From assembly GCA_016742125.1 (NCBI GenBank), contig JACVCM010000066.1, positions 1 to 17,547 of the forward strand: a stretch of 17,547 bases of DNA, in the 5' to 3' direction. The position numbers and the translations under genes were made by a program. The notes below the pieces were generated by a model that was given only the letters and a program-made list of their open reading frames with translations, had not been told where the DNA came from and did no database searches. Origin of the DNA: Sphingomonadaceae bacterium (lineage in GTDB: Bacteria; Pseudomonadota; Alphaproteobacteria; Sphingomonadales; Sphingomonadaceae). Positions 5,888 to 13,643 of this stretch are shown piece by piece (position 1 is the stretch's first letter; each line of letters starts with the position of its first letter).

Positions 5888-6556
5888 TCAACCTGCGAGT
5901 TGCACCGCCCTCGCCCGCCAGCTTTCCGCCAACGCCGCCATTGCGGCGAGTTCACGCAAGCCCGGCTTCGCCCCTTCCGCGCGATGCCCGCCACCGATCA
6001 GCAAGCGGAAGGTGCGCTCGACGGTCCAGTCATGCCCTGCCCGCTCGACCTGCTCGATTTTATCGCCAGGCCCGGCCTCGCCTTCCTCGATTACGCGGAA
6101 ATAGCCGCCGCAGCGACCGGTCTTGATCACCGCTGCCGTAAGCCCGTGCAGCCCAAAATGATGGTCTATTTTCCAGCACGGCTGCCGCCCCTGCGCGACC
6201 TCTACCAACGCCTTGCCAATACGGAAGCGGTCGCCGATGCGGATCTTGTCTTCGGTCAGGCCCGATGTGCTGATATTCTCGCCAAAGGCCCCGGCGCGTT
6301 CCAGCAAGGGATGCGAAAAGCCCTCTGCGGCAAATTGCGCAACCCATTTGGGATAATGCTCCGCCGGGTAGAAGTGCACCGCCTTGTCCACCCCGCCATG
6401 CACGCTCGGGTCGGCCACCTGATCGCCTTCGAAGCCCAGCCTGCGCAGCATCACCGGCCGGTCCACGGCCTCGCGCGCCATCGCACTCATCGTGCCATCG
6501 GCGCGAAACGGTTTGGGCCCGCCAATCAGCAGCGTGTCGATTTGAGTAAGGATCAT
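5888..6556 (-). CDS. yiiM: MOSC domain protein, YiiM-like
   Basis: A 222-residue protein with an N-terminal MOSC domain and a C-terminal three-helix extension, the YiiM layout. Signatures are GFEGDQVADPSVHGGVDKAV (41-60), HPLLERAGAFGENIS (82-96) and the cofactor-site cysteine in GRQPCWKID (Cys127). MOSC proteins of this group bind molybdenum cofactor; YiiM reduces N-hydroxylated base analogues such as 6-N-hydroxylaminopurine, protecting against mutagenic nucleobases. The ATG at 6556 gives the usual N-terminus. It stands alone on the minus strand, divergent from the glycosyltransferase, with a palindromic repeat in the shared upstream gap. The substrate is inferred from the family. Confidence 0.9.
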   Translation of the reverse strand: MILTQIDTLLIGGPKPFRADGTMSAMAREAVDRPVMLRRLGFEGDQVADPSVHGGVDKAVHFYPAEHYPKWVAQFAAEGFSHPLLERAGAFGENISTSGLTEDKIRIGDRFRIGKALVEVAQGRQPCWKIDHHFGLHGLTAAVIKTGRCGGYFRVIEEGEAGPGDKIEQVERAGHDWTVERTFRLLIGGGHRAEGAKPGLRELAAMAALAESWRARAVQLAG

Positions 6557-6580
6557 CGGTGTGTGATAAACAAAAAATCG

Positions 6581-6646
6581 GTCATCCTGAACTTGTTTCA
6601 GGCTAACGAGCGGCTATTTGTTGCCCTGACACAAGTTCAGGATGAC
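6581..6646. repeat. REPIN-like palindromic repeat, copy 2, in divergent intergenic gap
   Basis: Arms GTCATCCTGAACTTGTTTCAGG (in two parts, 6581-6602) and 6625-6646 are reverse complements with one mismatch of 22, around a 22-base loop. The core CCTGAA-CTTGT-TTCAGG is the same unit as in the ybeY copy (2721-2811), with T in place of C in the loop. It lies 24 bases upstream of the MOSC start and 49 bases before the glycosyltransferase start, so it sits in both upstream regions. Confidence 0.88.
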
Positions 6647-6695
6647 GATGACGTTGTTGATTGGCATTTGCCCCAGCCGCCGATAAAAGCCCCCG

Positions 6696-7859
6696 ATGCA
6701 AACCAGCGATCTTCGCATTGCGCTGTTCAGCGGCAATTATAACTATGTGCGCGATGGCGCGAACCAGGCTTTAAACAGGCTGGTCGGCTATCTGCTAGGT
6801 CAGGGTGCGAAGGTCCGGGTCTATTCGCCGACGGTTGCGGAACCTGCCTTTCCGCCGACCGGCGACCTGGTGAGCGTGCCGTCTATGGCGATCCCCAATC
6901 GCCCGGAATATCGCATTCCGCTGTCGCTATCTTACAAGGTCCGGCGCGACCTCGATACCTTCAGCCCCAATGTCGTGCACATCTCGAGCCCCGACCGCGT
7001 GGCGCGTCAGGCCGTGAAATGGGCACGGCGTCGCAACCTCCCCGTCCTTTGTTCGGTGCACACACGCTTCGAGACCTATTTTCGCTATTACAACATGTCT
7101 TTTGCCGAACCGCTGGTCGAGGCCTGGTTGCGCCGCCTCTATCGTAAATGCGACGCGCTGGTTGCGCCGTCGGAAAGCTTCGCACAGGTGCTGCGCGAAC
7201 AGCGGATGAACTATGACATCGACATCTGGTCGCGCGGTGTCGATCGTGAGATATTCAATCCGCAGCGCCGCGACATGGACTGGCGACGCGGACAGGGGCT
7301 GATGGATGGGCCGCCAGTTATCGGCTTTCTGGGTCGGCTGGTCATGGAAAAGGGCCTCGACGTCTTTTCCGACGCGATCGACCAGCTTCGCCGCCGCGGA
7401 GTACCGCATCAGGTCATGGTCATCGGTGAAGGTCCGGCCCGCAGCTGGTTCGAAAGCCGCCTGCCCAATGCGCGCTTTGTCGGGTTTCAGGGCGGCGCCG
7501 ATCTGGGCCGTGCGGTGGCAAGTATGGACCTGCTATTCAACCCCAGCGTGACCGAAACCTTCGGCAATGTCACGCTAGAGGCAATGGCTTGCGGGCTTCC
7601 CGTCGTCGCCGCCAAGGCCACCGGCAGCCAGAGCCTCGTCGAGGACAAGGTGTCGGGACGGCTAATCCTTCCCGGCGCAATCAACCAGTTCGCCGACGTC
7701 CTCCTATCCTATTGCACCGACGATGCATTGCGGGCGCAACATGGCGCCGCGGGTGAGCAGCGCTCGCTCGACTATAGCTGGGATGCGATCAACCAGACCG
7801 TTGCCGACACCTATTTACGCCTGATCCGTCAACGCGCTGCGCGCACCATAGCAATGTGA
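6696..7859 (+). CDS. GT4-family glycosyltransferase, mannosyltransferase-like
   Basis: A 387-residue GT-B fold enzyme. The N-terminal acceptor domain starts RIALFSGNYNYVRDGANQAL (glycine-rich loop and helix); the C-terminal nucleotide-sugar domain has FLGRLVMEKGLDVF (211-224, Arg214/Lys219 contacting phosphates), GEGPARSWFESRLP and the EX7E motif from Glu287 to Glu295 in TETFGNVTLEAMACGLPVVA. The closest family I recall is GDP-mannose-dependent alpha-mannosyltransferases of the MgtA/PimB-like group, which act on glycolipids or surface glycans at the inner membrane. The donor and acceptor are inferred. Its stop overlaps the rarA start (TGATG), so the two genes are probably co-translated despite unrelated roles. 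Confidence 0.9.
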   Translation: MQTSDLRIALFSGNYNYVRDGANQALNRLVGYLLGQGAKVRVYSPTVAEPAFPPTGDLVSVPSMAIPNRPEYRIPLSLSYKVRRDLDTFSPNVVHISSPDRVARQAVKWARRRNLPVLCSVHTRFETYFRYYNMSFAEPLVEAWLRRLYRKCDALVAPSESFAQVLREQRMNYDIDIWSRGVDREIFNPQRRDMDWRRGQGLMDGPPVIGFLGRLVMEKGLDVFSDAIDQLRRRGVPHQVMVIGEGPARSWFESRLPNARFVGFQGGADLGRAVASMDLLFNPSVTETFGNVTLEAMACGLPVVAAKATGSQSLVEDKVSGRLILPGAINQFADVLLSYCTDDALRAQHGAAGEQRSLDYSWDAINQTVADTYLRLIRQRAARTIAM

Positions 7860-9175
7860 TGCCCGACCTGTTCGGCGAGTCCGAGGGACAAATTTCGGTG
7901 CCCGGCAATAGCCCGCTGGCCGACCGCCTGCGGCCGACCAGCTTGTCCGATATCATCGGTCAGGAGCATCTGACCGGTCCCGACGGCGCAATCGGGCGGA
8001 TGGTCGCGGCCGGAAAGCTGTCCTCGATGATATTGTGGGGACCGCCAGGCACCGGGAAGACGAGCATTGCCCGCCTGCTCGCCGATGCGGTGGGTATGCA
8101 TTATAAACCCATTTCCGCAGTATTTTCGGGCGTTGCCGATTTGAAGAAAGCCTTTGCCGAGGCTGAGACGATGGCGCGGACCGGCAAGCAGACATTGCTG
8201 TTCGTGGACGAAATTCACCGTTTTAATCGCGCGCAGCAGGACGGGTTTTTGCCGTTCGTCGAAAGCGGTGTGGTGACGCTGGTCGGCGCAACGACCGAAA
8301 ACCCGTCCTTTGAACTGAATGCCGCGCTGTTATCGCGAACCCAGGTCATGGTTCTGCACCGGCTCGATGATGCGGCATTGGCGACGCTGCTCAAGCGCGC
8401 CGAAGACGTCGAGCAGCGACCTCTTCCGGTAACGGACGATGCGCGGTCGGCACTGATCTCGAGCGCCGATGGCGACGGCCGTTTCTTGCTCAACCAGGCC
8501 GAAACCCTGTTCTCTATTGCCCTCGATAACCCGCTCGACCCGCCCGCCATGGCCGCGCTTCTGCAAAAGCGGATGCCGGTTTACGACAAGGATCGTGAGG
8601 GTCATTACAACCTGATCTCGGCGCTGCACAAATCCTTGCGCGGGTCCGACCCGCAGGCAGCGCTTTACTGGATGGCACGAACGTTGGTTGCGGGTGAGGA
8701 ACCTCTATACGTTCTGCGCCGCTTGGTGCGGTTTGCCAGCGAAGATATCGGGCTCGCCGACCCCAATGCTTTGGTACAATGCCTAGCTGCCAAGGATGCC
8801 TATGAATTTTTGGGCAGTCCGGAAGGTGAGCTGGCCATAGTGCAGGCCTGTCTTTATCTCGCCACTGCGCCCAAATCCAATGCCGCTTACATGGCCCAGA
8901 AGTCGGCATGGAGGCTGGCGCGCGATACGGGCTCGCTGACGCCGCCCGCGCACATATTGAATGCACCAACTAAGCTCATGAAGGAGATCGGCTACGGCAA
9001 GGGCTATGCCTATGACCATGACGCTGATGATGGTTTTTCGGGCGCGAACTACTGGCCGGAAGAGGTCGCTACAACTCAGTTATACCAACCGAAAGAACGC
9101 GGTTTCGAGCGGAAGATAATCGAACGACTGCGATATTGGGACGATTTGCGCAAAAGCCGATCCAGCGATGGATAA
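7859..9175 (+). CDS. rarA: Replication-associated recombination ATPase RarA (MgsA)
   Basis: A 438-residue AAA+ ATPase acting at stalled replication forks. N-terminal PLADRLRPTSLSDIIGQEHL, Walker A GPPGTGKT (61-68), Walker B LLFVDEIHRFN (113-123), sensor-1 GATTENPS (143-150) and an arginine-finger LLSR (157-160) are all present. The C-terminal tetramerisation part carries HYNLISALHKSLRGSDPQAALYW and ends in the usual RFKERGFE-like FERKIIERL. Length is normal. Start: ATG at 7859 shares one base with the glycosyltransferase stop; GTG at 7856 would add one residue. Its end overlaps the next gene by 8 bases. Confidence 0.95.
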   Translation: MPDLFGESEGQISVPGNSPLADRLRPTSLSDIIGQEHLTGPDGAIGRMVAAGKLSSMILWGPPGTGKTSIARLLADAVGMHYKPISAVFSGVADLKKAFAEAETMARTGKQTLLFVDEIHRFNRAQQDGFLPFVESGVVTLVGATTENPSFELNAALLSRTQVMVLHRLDDAALATLLKRAEDVEQRPLPVTDDARSALISSADGDGRFLLNQAETLFSIALDNPLDPPAMAALLQKRMPVYDKDREGHYNLISALHKSLRGSDPQAALYWMARTLVAGEEPLYVLRRLVRFASEDIGLADPNALVQCLAAKDAYEFLGSPEGELAIVQACLYLATAPKSNAAYMAQKSAWRLARDTGSLTPPAHILNAPTKLMKEIGYGKGYAYDHDADDGFSGANYWPEEVATTQLYQPKERGFERKIIERLRYWDDLRKSRSSDG

Positions 9176-10064
9176 TATCGCAGATATCGCACAGCAGAAT
9201 GTTGGAGCAAAAATAGGCCACTTCACACGCTTTGCCTGTGTAGACTGGTCCGGCGCCAAAGGCGACGCACATGCCGGGATTGCACTGGCCATATGCGAAC
9301 CCGGTAACGCATCACCAGTGCTGGTGGCACCGCCGCGAAGATACTGGTCGCGGCAGGCTATTGCAGACTGGTTGCTGGCGCAAAATGATAATCTTCTCAT
9401 CGGTTTTGATTTCAGCTTTGCGCCGCCACTGATTGCGCGTGGCAGCTATTTGCCAGGCGATGACGTTCCAGCGGACGCCCGCACTTTCTGGGGATATGTT
9501 GACGGGATCTGCGATGATCCCGACCTCGGCGCAGCGTCTTTCCTCGAGCGGCATCACCGGCGGCATTTCTATCTTGGCGCGATTGATGGCGTGAAGGCGC
9601 AGTACATGCACTTCAGGCAGTGCGAGATGCATTATAATGCGAGTGGAGGAGGGAAACCTTCAACCGTCTATGACGCTATCGGCGCTGCTCAGGTTGCCAA
9701 GGCAAGTTTCGCCGGAATGCGGCTGTTGCACCAGGTCGGGCAGCATATTCCCATATGGCCATTCGATCCGATATCCTCGAGCGGTCCGCAGATCGTCGAA
9801 ATCTATACGCAGATCGCAGCACGCGCTGCTGGTTTGCGCAAAGGTCTGAGTAAAATAAGGGATGCAAAATCGCTCGATGGCGCGCTCGCGGCCTTCAATA
9901 GCGAGCCTCACAAGCCGCTCACAAAGTACAGCGACCATGCCACCGACGCCATTCTTACCGCTGCATGGCTTCGTTATGTCTCACGAAATCCCGATTATTG
10001 GGCCCCGACACAATTGAATTCACGGATTGCCGCAACAGAGGGCTGGACCTTTGGCGTGGTTTAG
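9168..10064 (+). CDS. RNase H-fold (DUF429-like) protein of unknown function, coupled to rarA
   Basis: A 298-residue protein I cannot name. It shows the spaced acidic pattern of RNase H-fold proteins, close to DUF429: FACVDWSGA (Asp26) in the first strand, LIGFDFSFAPP (Asp81), VEIYTQIAA (Glu211) after a long middle region, and SDHATDAILTAAWLR (Asp256, Asp260) in the final helix. This arrangement would form a metal-binding nuclease-like site. The first ATG lies inside the last codons of rarA (8-base overlap), so it is translationally coupled and probably made with RarA. No signal peptide or membrane segment. A nuclease role in fork repair is a guess from context. The family call is by motif memory; the gene itself is secure. 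Confidence 0.75.
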   Translation: MDNIADIAQQNVGAKIGHFTRFACVDWSGAKGDAHAGIALAICEPGNASPVLVAPPRRYWSRQAIADWLLAQNDNLLIGFDFSFAPPLIARGSYLPGDDVPADARTFWGYVDGICDDPDLGAASFLERHHRRHFYLGAIDGVKAQYMHFRQCEMHYNASGGGKPSTVYDAIGAAQVAKASFAGMRLLHQVGQHIPIWPFDPISSSGPQIVEIYTQIAARAAGLRKGLSKIRDAKSLDGALAAFNSEPHKPLTKYSDHATDAILTAAWLRYVSRNPDYWAPTQLNSRIAATEGWTFGVV

Positions 10065-10085
10065 GGCTAAGGGCGCGCGTATCGT

Positions 10086-10161
<76 letters not shown>

Positions 10162-10539
10162 TTTTCTCTCTCTATCTCGCTCGGCGACAACGGTCCGAGC
10201 AAAACCGCACATTCTCCCAATCTTTTGCCCATTTTTTGCGCCATGCAAATGGCCGGTCACACGCTTCGCACATCTTCGACGGAAGATCGGATTTTCTTAC
10301 CATCTTTGCCATCGTTCAATCTTTCCTTCCCTTACCGGCGCAATCGTGAGCGTATCATTTTTATCGCATGCCCGACTTAATTGACTGATAATAAAGTAAC
10401 CAATTGCTGCGCAGCATTTGTAAGGTTATTACCTGTCCATGTCTTTCGGCGGCTCTGTGGGATGCCGGGGGCAATAATAAATGTTCATCCCCAAGAAAAC
10501 CCGGAAAACCGGGACAGAGAGTCAAACAGGAGAGAGAGA
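10162..10539. other. 378-bp regulatory gap before the TonB-dependent receptor
   Basis: No credible gene. It contains the dyad at 10397-10428, a repeat-core word GATGCCGGGGGCA (10461-10473), a small hairpin CCCGG-AAAA-CCGGG (10500-10513) and a strong Shine-Dalgarno before the receptor. A TTG at 10381 is in frame with the receptor but would add 53 residues before the signal peptide, so it is not used. Confidence 0.6.
10397..10428. promoter_or_regulatory. Candidate operator dyad upstream of the TonB-dependent receptor
   Basis: CAATTGCTGCGCAGCATTTG (10401-10420) is an inverted repeat with a perfect 12-base core TGCTGCGCAGCA and only one mismatched pair. Outside it TAAC (10397-10400) and GTTA (10425-10428) can pair across a four-base bulge. 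It is about 120 bases before the start codon. Receptor genes are often controlled by a local repressor, so an operator is plausible; the regulator is unknown. Confidence 0.4.
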
Positions 10540-13143
10540 ATGAAAAAGGGAAATCGGGTATTTAAAACGGCGATGCTGTCGACCATCAGCATGGCTTCGC
10601 TCGGTGTGGGGTCAGTTGCTTACGCGCAAGATGAATTGCCGCAGGCCGAAGAATCCGCCGTGGACGAAGACGTGATCATCGTTACTGCTACAAAGCGCGA
10701 ACAGACGCTGCAGGATGTGCCGGTTGCAGTATCTGTGACGTCTGCAGCAGCGATTGAGCGCGCTCAGGTACGCGATCTGAAAGATCTGCAAACATTGGTG
10801 CCCTCTTTGCGTGTTAGCCAGCTGCAAAGCTCAGCTAGCACCGACTTCATCATTCGCGGTTTTGGCAATGGCTCGAACAACGTGGGTATCGAAGGTTCCG
10901 TCGGCGTATTCATCGACGGTGTTTATCGATCGCGATCCGCAGCGGCAATTAGCGACCTTCCCAACCTGCAACGCGTTGAAGTGCTTCGCGGACCGCAATC
11001 GACACTGTTCGGCAAGAACGCCTCTGCTGGGGTTATATCGATCGTGACAGCAGAACCCCGTTACGAATTTGGCGGGTCCGCAGAACTGAGCTACGGCAAT
11101 TTTGATGCGATCGTGGCCAAAGCCGATGTTACGGGTCCCATTGGAGAAAACATCGCCTTCAGCCTCGCTGGCGGCATCAATAAGCGCGACGGCTATGGCA
11201 CCAACTTAACCGATGGATCAAAAACAAGCGAGCGCGACCGGTGGTATGCCCGTGCTCAACTGCTCATCGAGCCTTCAGAGAACGTAAAGTTCCGGATTAT
11301 CGGGGATTATGACAAAATCGACGAAAATTGCTGCTTTGTCGGCAATGTACGGGCTGGCGCAACACCTACCGGCGCAATTAACGCGATCGGTGGCAGGATA
11401 AATCCTAACGGAATTTTCAGCTACAGCGAGTATCAGAACTTTCCGTCGCAAAACAATATCAAGAACGGCGGGGTTTCTGTTCAAGCCGATTTCGAATTCG
11501 GGGCATTTAAACTTACGTCGATCAGCGCTTACCGCGAATCTCGTGCCAAAACCAATGCCGACTCCGATTTTACCAGCGCAGACCTGATCGGTGAAAATCG
11601 GGGCGATGTTGATATCAAGACAAAGACGCAGGAATTGCGTTTAACTTCGGATTTTGAAGGGCCGTTCAATTTTCTGATCGGCGGATATTATTTCGATGAA
11701 GATATTGGCAACAAGCAGGCACTCACAACTGGTCGCGATTTCCGTAATTATGCGAATCTGCTTTCTGGCGGCAATTATGCTGGTTTGGAGGCGACAATTC
11801 GCGCACTGGCAGGCCTGCCTGCCGCTACGCCCGCCACTCAATTTGGCGCGGCAGGCCAAGGCCGCTTTGAAGATTGGGACTATAAAAACAAAGCCTATTC
11901 CGTTTTCGGCACTGCGGATTTTGAAATCACCGAAAGCCTGACGCTGACTGGTGGTTTCAATTACACCAAAGACAAAAAGGATGTTGCGAGCAATACAGTC
12001 GTCACCGACGTGTTTTCAAACATAGATCTAGTGCAGGTTGGAGCCAACGCTGGCATCCCGGCAGTTTTTCCTGCCGGTACTTTTGGACCGGGCCAAACCA
12101 GCCCGCTATATCCGCGGATTACAAGATGCCCTGCCCCCGCGCCTGTTCCGGCCGTTACCGGGACCTGCAACCCATTCCTTCCGCTGCAAGCATTCCAGTT
12201 TCAGCCTCAATTTCTGAATTTTCCAAATGCCGTTGAAGATGGGAAAACGCGCGACAGCAAATGGACTTATTCTGTCAGGCTAGCTTGGGAAGCAACGGAT
12301 AATCTCAACCTTTATCTCAGCTATGGCACAGGTTTTAAGGCGACCTCCTGGAATATCTCGTTCGATTCCCGTCCATTCGTGGCCGATTTTGTTGCCGGTT
12401 CACCAGCACAAGGAGCGCCGCTTACGGCATCGCCAATCCGGACGGCCGGTTTGGCGTTACCAAATCTGAGAAGCGGAACGCGCTATGCGCTGCCCGAAAA
12501 TGCAACGGTGATGGAAGCTGGTCTGAAAGCGAGATGGGACCGCGTTGCCTTCAACTTAACTGTCTTTGATCAATCGATTAAGAATTTCCAAGGCAACAGC
12601 TTTCTGGGTTCGGGCTTTGTCCTTACGAATGCCGGTAAGCAGTCGACTTTCGGGATTGAGTTTGACGGCTCTGTCCGTCCGGTAGACGGATTGCAGTTTA
12701 CTGCAGGCTTCACTTACCTCGACCCCAAATATGATAGCTACGTAGGTTCGGCTTTTGGTGACATTAGCGGACAACAGCCAGCGGGAATTTCAGAGCTTTC
12801 TGCGACATTGGGTGCGAATTACACCCATGAATTCGCGGGCGGCACTGCGCTGATCTTGAGCACAGATTTCTATCATCAAGCGAAGGTACTGATTAACGAC
12901 AATCCGGCATATCGGATTTACAAACGCGAGGTGAATGACCTGAGCGCGTCGGCAACATTGCGGTTGGAAAACGGCCTGCAATTCACCCTGTGGGGCCGAA
13001 ACCTCACAAATGCAAGATATCTGCAGACCATCTTTCCAAGCGTCATTCAAGGGGACGATATCTTCGGCCCCGGCAACGGGTCAATCTCCGGCTATCCAAG
13101 TGCGCCACGCACTTATGGCGTTGCGGTCAAATACAAGTTCTGA
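10540..13143 (+). CDS. TonB-dependent outer-membrane receptor
   Basis: An 867-residue precursor with a Sec signal peptide (MKKGNRVFKT basic start, hydrophobic core, cleavage after AYA at residue 29). A TonB box DVIIVTATKR follows (44-53), then a plug domain (about 55-165: DVPVAVSVTSAAAIER, GVFIDGVYRSRSAA, RVEVLRGPQSTLFGKNASAG) and a 22-strand barrel typified by alternating aromatic segments, ending YGVAVKYKF with C-terminal Phe for Bam-dependent insertion. Cys pairs in loops (NCCF; RCPAP...GTC) may form disulfides. The class imports siderophores, vitamins or plant and glycan products; the substrate is not visible. The start is fixed by AGGAGAGAG eight or so bases before ATG. A terminator lies 24 bases after the stop. 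Confidence 0.93.
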   Translation: MKKGNRVFKTAMLSTISMASLGVGSVAYAQDELPQAEESAVDEDVIIVTATKREQTLQDVPVAVSVTSAAAIERAQVRDLKDLQTLVPSLRVSQLQSSASTDFIIRGFGNGSNNVGIEGSVGVFIDGVYRSRSAAAISDLPNLQRVEVLRGPQSTLFGKNASAGVISIVTAEPRYEFGGSAELSYGNFDAIVAKADVTGPIGENIAFSLAGGINKRDGYGTNLTDGSKTSERDRWYARAQLLIEPSENVKFRIIGDYDKIDENCCFVGNVRAGATPTGAINAIGGRINPNGIFSYSEYQNFPSQNNIKNGGVSVQADFEFGAFKLTSISAYRESRAKTNADSDFTSADLIGENRGDVDIKTKTQELRLTSDFEGPFNFLIGGYYFDEDIGNKQALTTGRDFRNYANLLSGGNYAGLEATIRALAGLPAATPATQFGAAGQGRFEDWDYKNKAYSVFGTADFEITESLTLTGGFNYTKDKKDVASNTVVTDVFSNIDLVQVGANAGIPAVFPAGTFGPGQTSPLYPRITRCPAPAPVPAVTGTCNPFLPLQAFQFQPQFLNFPNAVEDGKTRDSKWTYSVRLAWEATDNLNLYLSYGTGFKATSWNISFDSRPFVADFVAGSPAQGAPLTASPIRTAGLALPNLRSGTRYALPENATVMEAGLKARWDRVAFNLTVFDQSIKNFQGNSFLGSGFVLTNAGKQSTFGIEFDGSVRPVDGLQFTAGFTYLDPKYDSYVGSAFGDISGQQPAGISELSATLGANYTHEFAGGTALILSTDFYHQAKVLINDNPAYRIYKREVNDLSASATLRLENGLQFTLWGRNLTNARYLQTIFPSVIQGDDIFGPGNGSISGYPSAPRTYGVAVKYKF

Positions 13144-13162
13144 TTTCCATCTTTTCGTGGTG

Positions 13163-13197
13163 AAAGAGCCGGGGCAGCGTTGCTGCTCCGGCTTTTT
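13163..13197 (+). terminator. Rho-independent terminator after the receptor gene
   Basis: Twelve-base stem AGCCGGGGCAGC (13167-13178) with GCTGCTCCGGCT (13182-13193), one G-T pair, loop GTT, then a run of Ts. The A-rich left flank gives a weaker T-run on the other strand, so it may also stop transcripts coming from tRNA-Phe in the opposite direction. Confidence 0.85.
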
Positions 13198-13315
13198 CCT
13201 TGGGCGCAAGCCATCCCTCCCGTCGTCGTCCGGTTACCCGCGATTGCAGTTCGTTATCCTGAAAAAGGTAGAGCTTAACTGAATGAGGAAGCAGAGTTTT
13301 GACCCGGGCGAAAAA

Positions 13316-13390
13316 TGGTGCCCGAGGGCGGATTTGAACCACCGACACGCGGATTTTCAATCCGCTGCTCTACCCCTGAGCTACTCGGGC
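13316..13390 (-). tRNA. tRNA-Phe (anticodon GAA), CCA encoded
   Basis: On the minus strand: acceptor GCCCGAG with CTCGGGC, D arm TAGCTCAGGGGTAGAGC, anticodon stem GCGGA/TCCGC around TTGAAAA with GAA, T arm GGTGGTTCGAATCCGCC, discriminator A and encoded CCA. It lies 67 bases downstream of yacG, as is common in alphaproteobacteria, and could be processed from the infA-yacG transcript. A short T-run follows its 3' end directly. Confidence 0.97.
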
Positions 13391-13457
13391 TACACGGTCT
13401 AAACCGCGTGGGAGCGCAGCCTATAGAGAGGCGATATGCCCCTTGGCAAGCGCAAAA

Positions 13458-13643
13458 TCAGTCACGTTCACCATTGTCGAAGCTATCTTCATATTCCGCC
13501 GCCGGACCGGGAACCCGATAGCCTTCATCAAGCCATTTCAACAGATCGCGATCTTTGCAACCCTGACTGCAAAACGGCTTGAACTGGGCATTTTGCGGCT
13601 TCCGGCAAAGAGGACAGCCATTAGCTTTGCGCGACATGGACAT
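13458..13643 (-). CDS. yacG: YacG zinc-finger protein (DNA gyrase inhibitor)
   Basis: A small zinc protein with the family pattern CPLCRKP, then FCSQGCKDRDLLKWLDEGYRVPG; the four cysteines of CxxC and CxxxC bind one zinc. YacG binds GyrB and inhibits gyrase in E. coli. Three in-frame ATGs lie close together (13649, 13643, 13637). An AAAGGG element sits about eight bases before 13643, which gives 61 residues, so that one is chosen; 13649 is too near it. The gene overlaps the end of the RNase E/G gene by about 20 bases and is probably co-translated. Confidence 0.9.
   Translation of the reverse strand: MSMSRKANGCPLCRKPQNAQFKPFCSQGCKDRDLLKWLDEGYRVPGPAAEYEDSFDNGERD

Noticed and set aside
5488..6126. 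Plus-strand frame of 212 codons in the repeat-rich gap
   Set aside because: It runs through the hairpin repeats and then antisense to the MOSC gene, has repeat-like composition and matches no family.
5900..6742. Plus-strand frame of 280 codons
   Set aside because: It is antisense to the well-supported MOSC gene and then crosses the palindromic repeat; an effect of high GC.
10381..10539. Upstream TTG extension of the receptor gene
   Set aside because: It would hide the signal peptide; the ATG at 10540 has a strong Shine-Dalgarno and a proper signal sequence.
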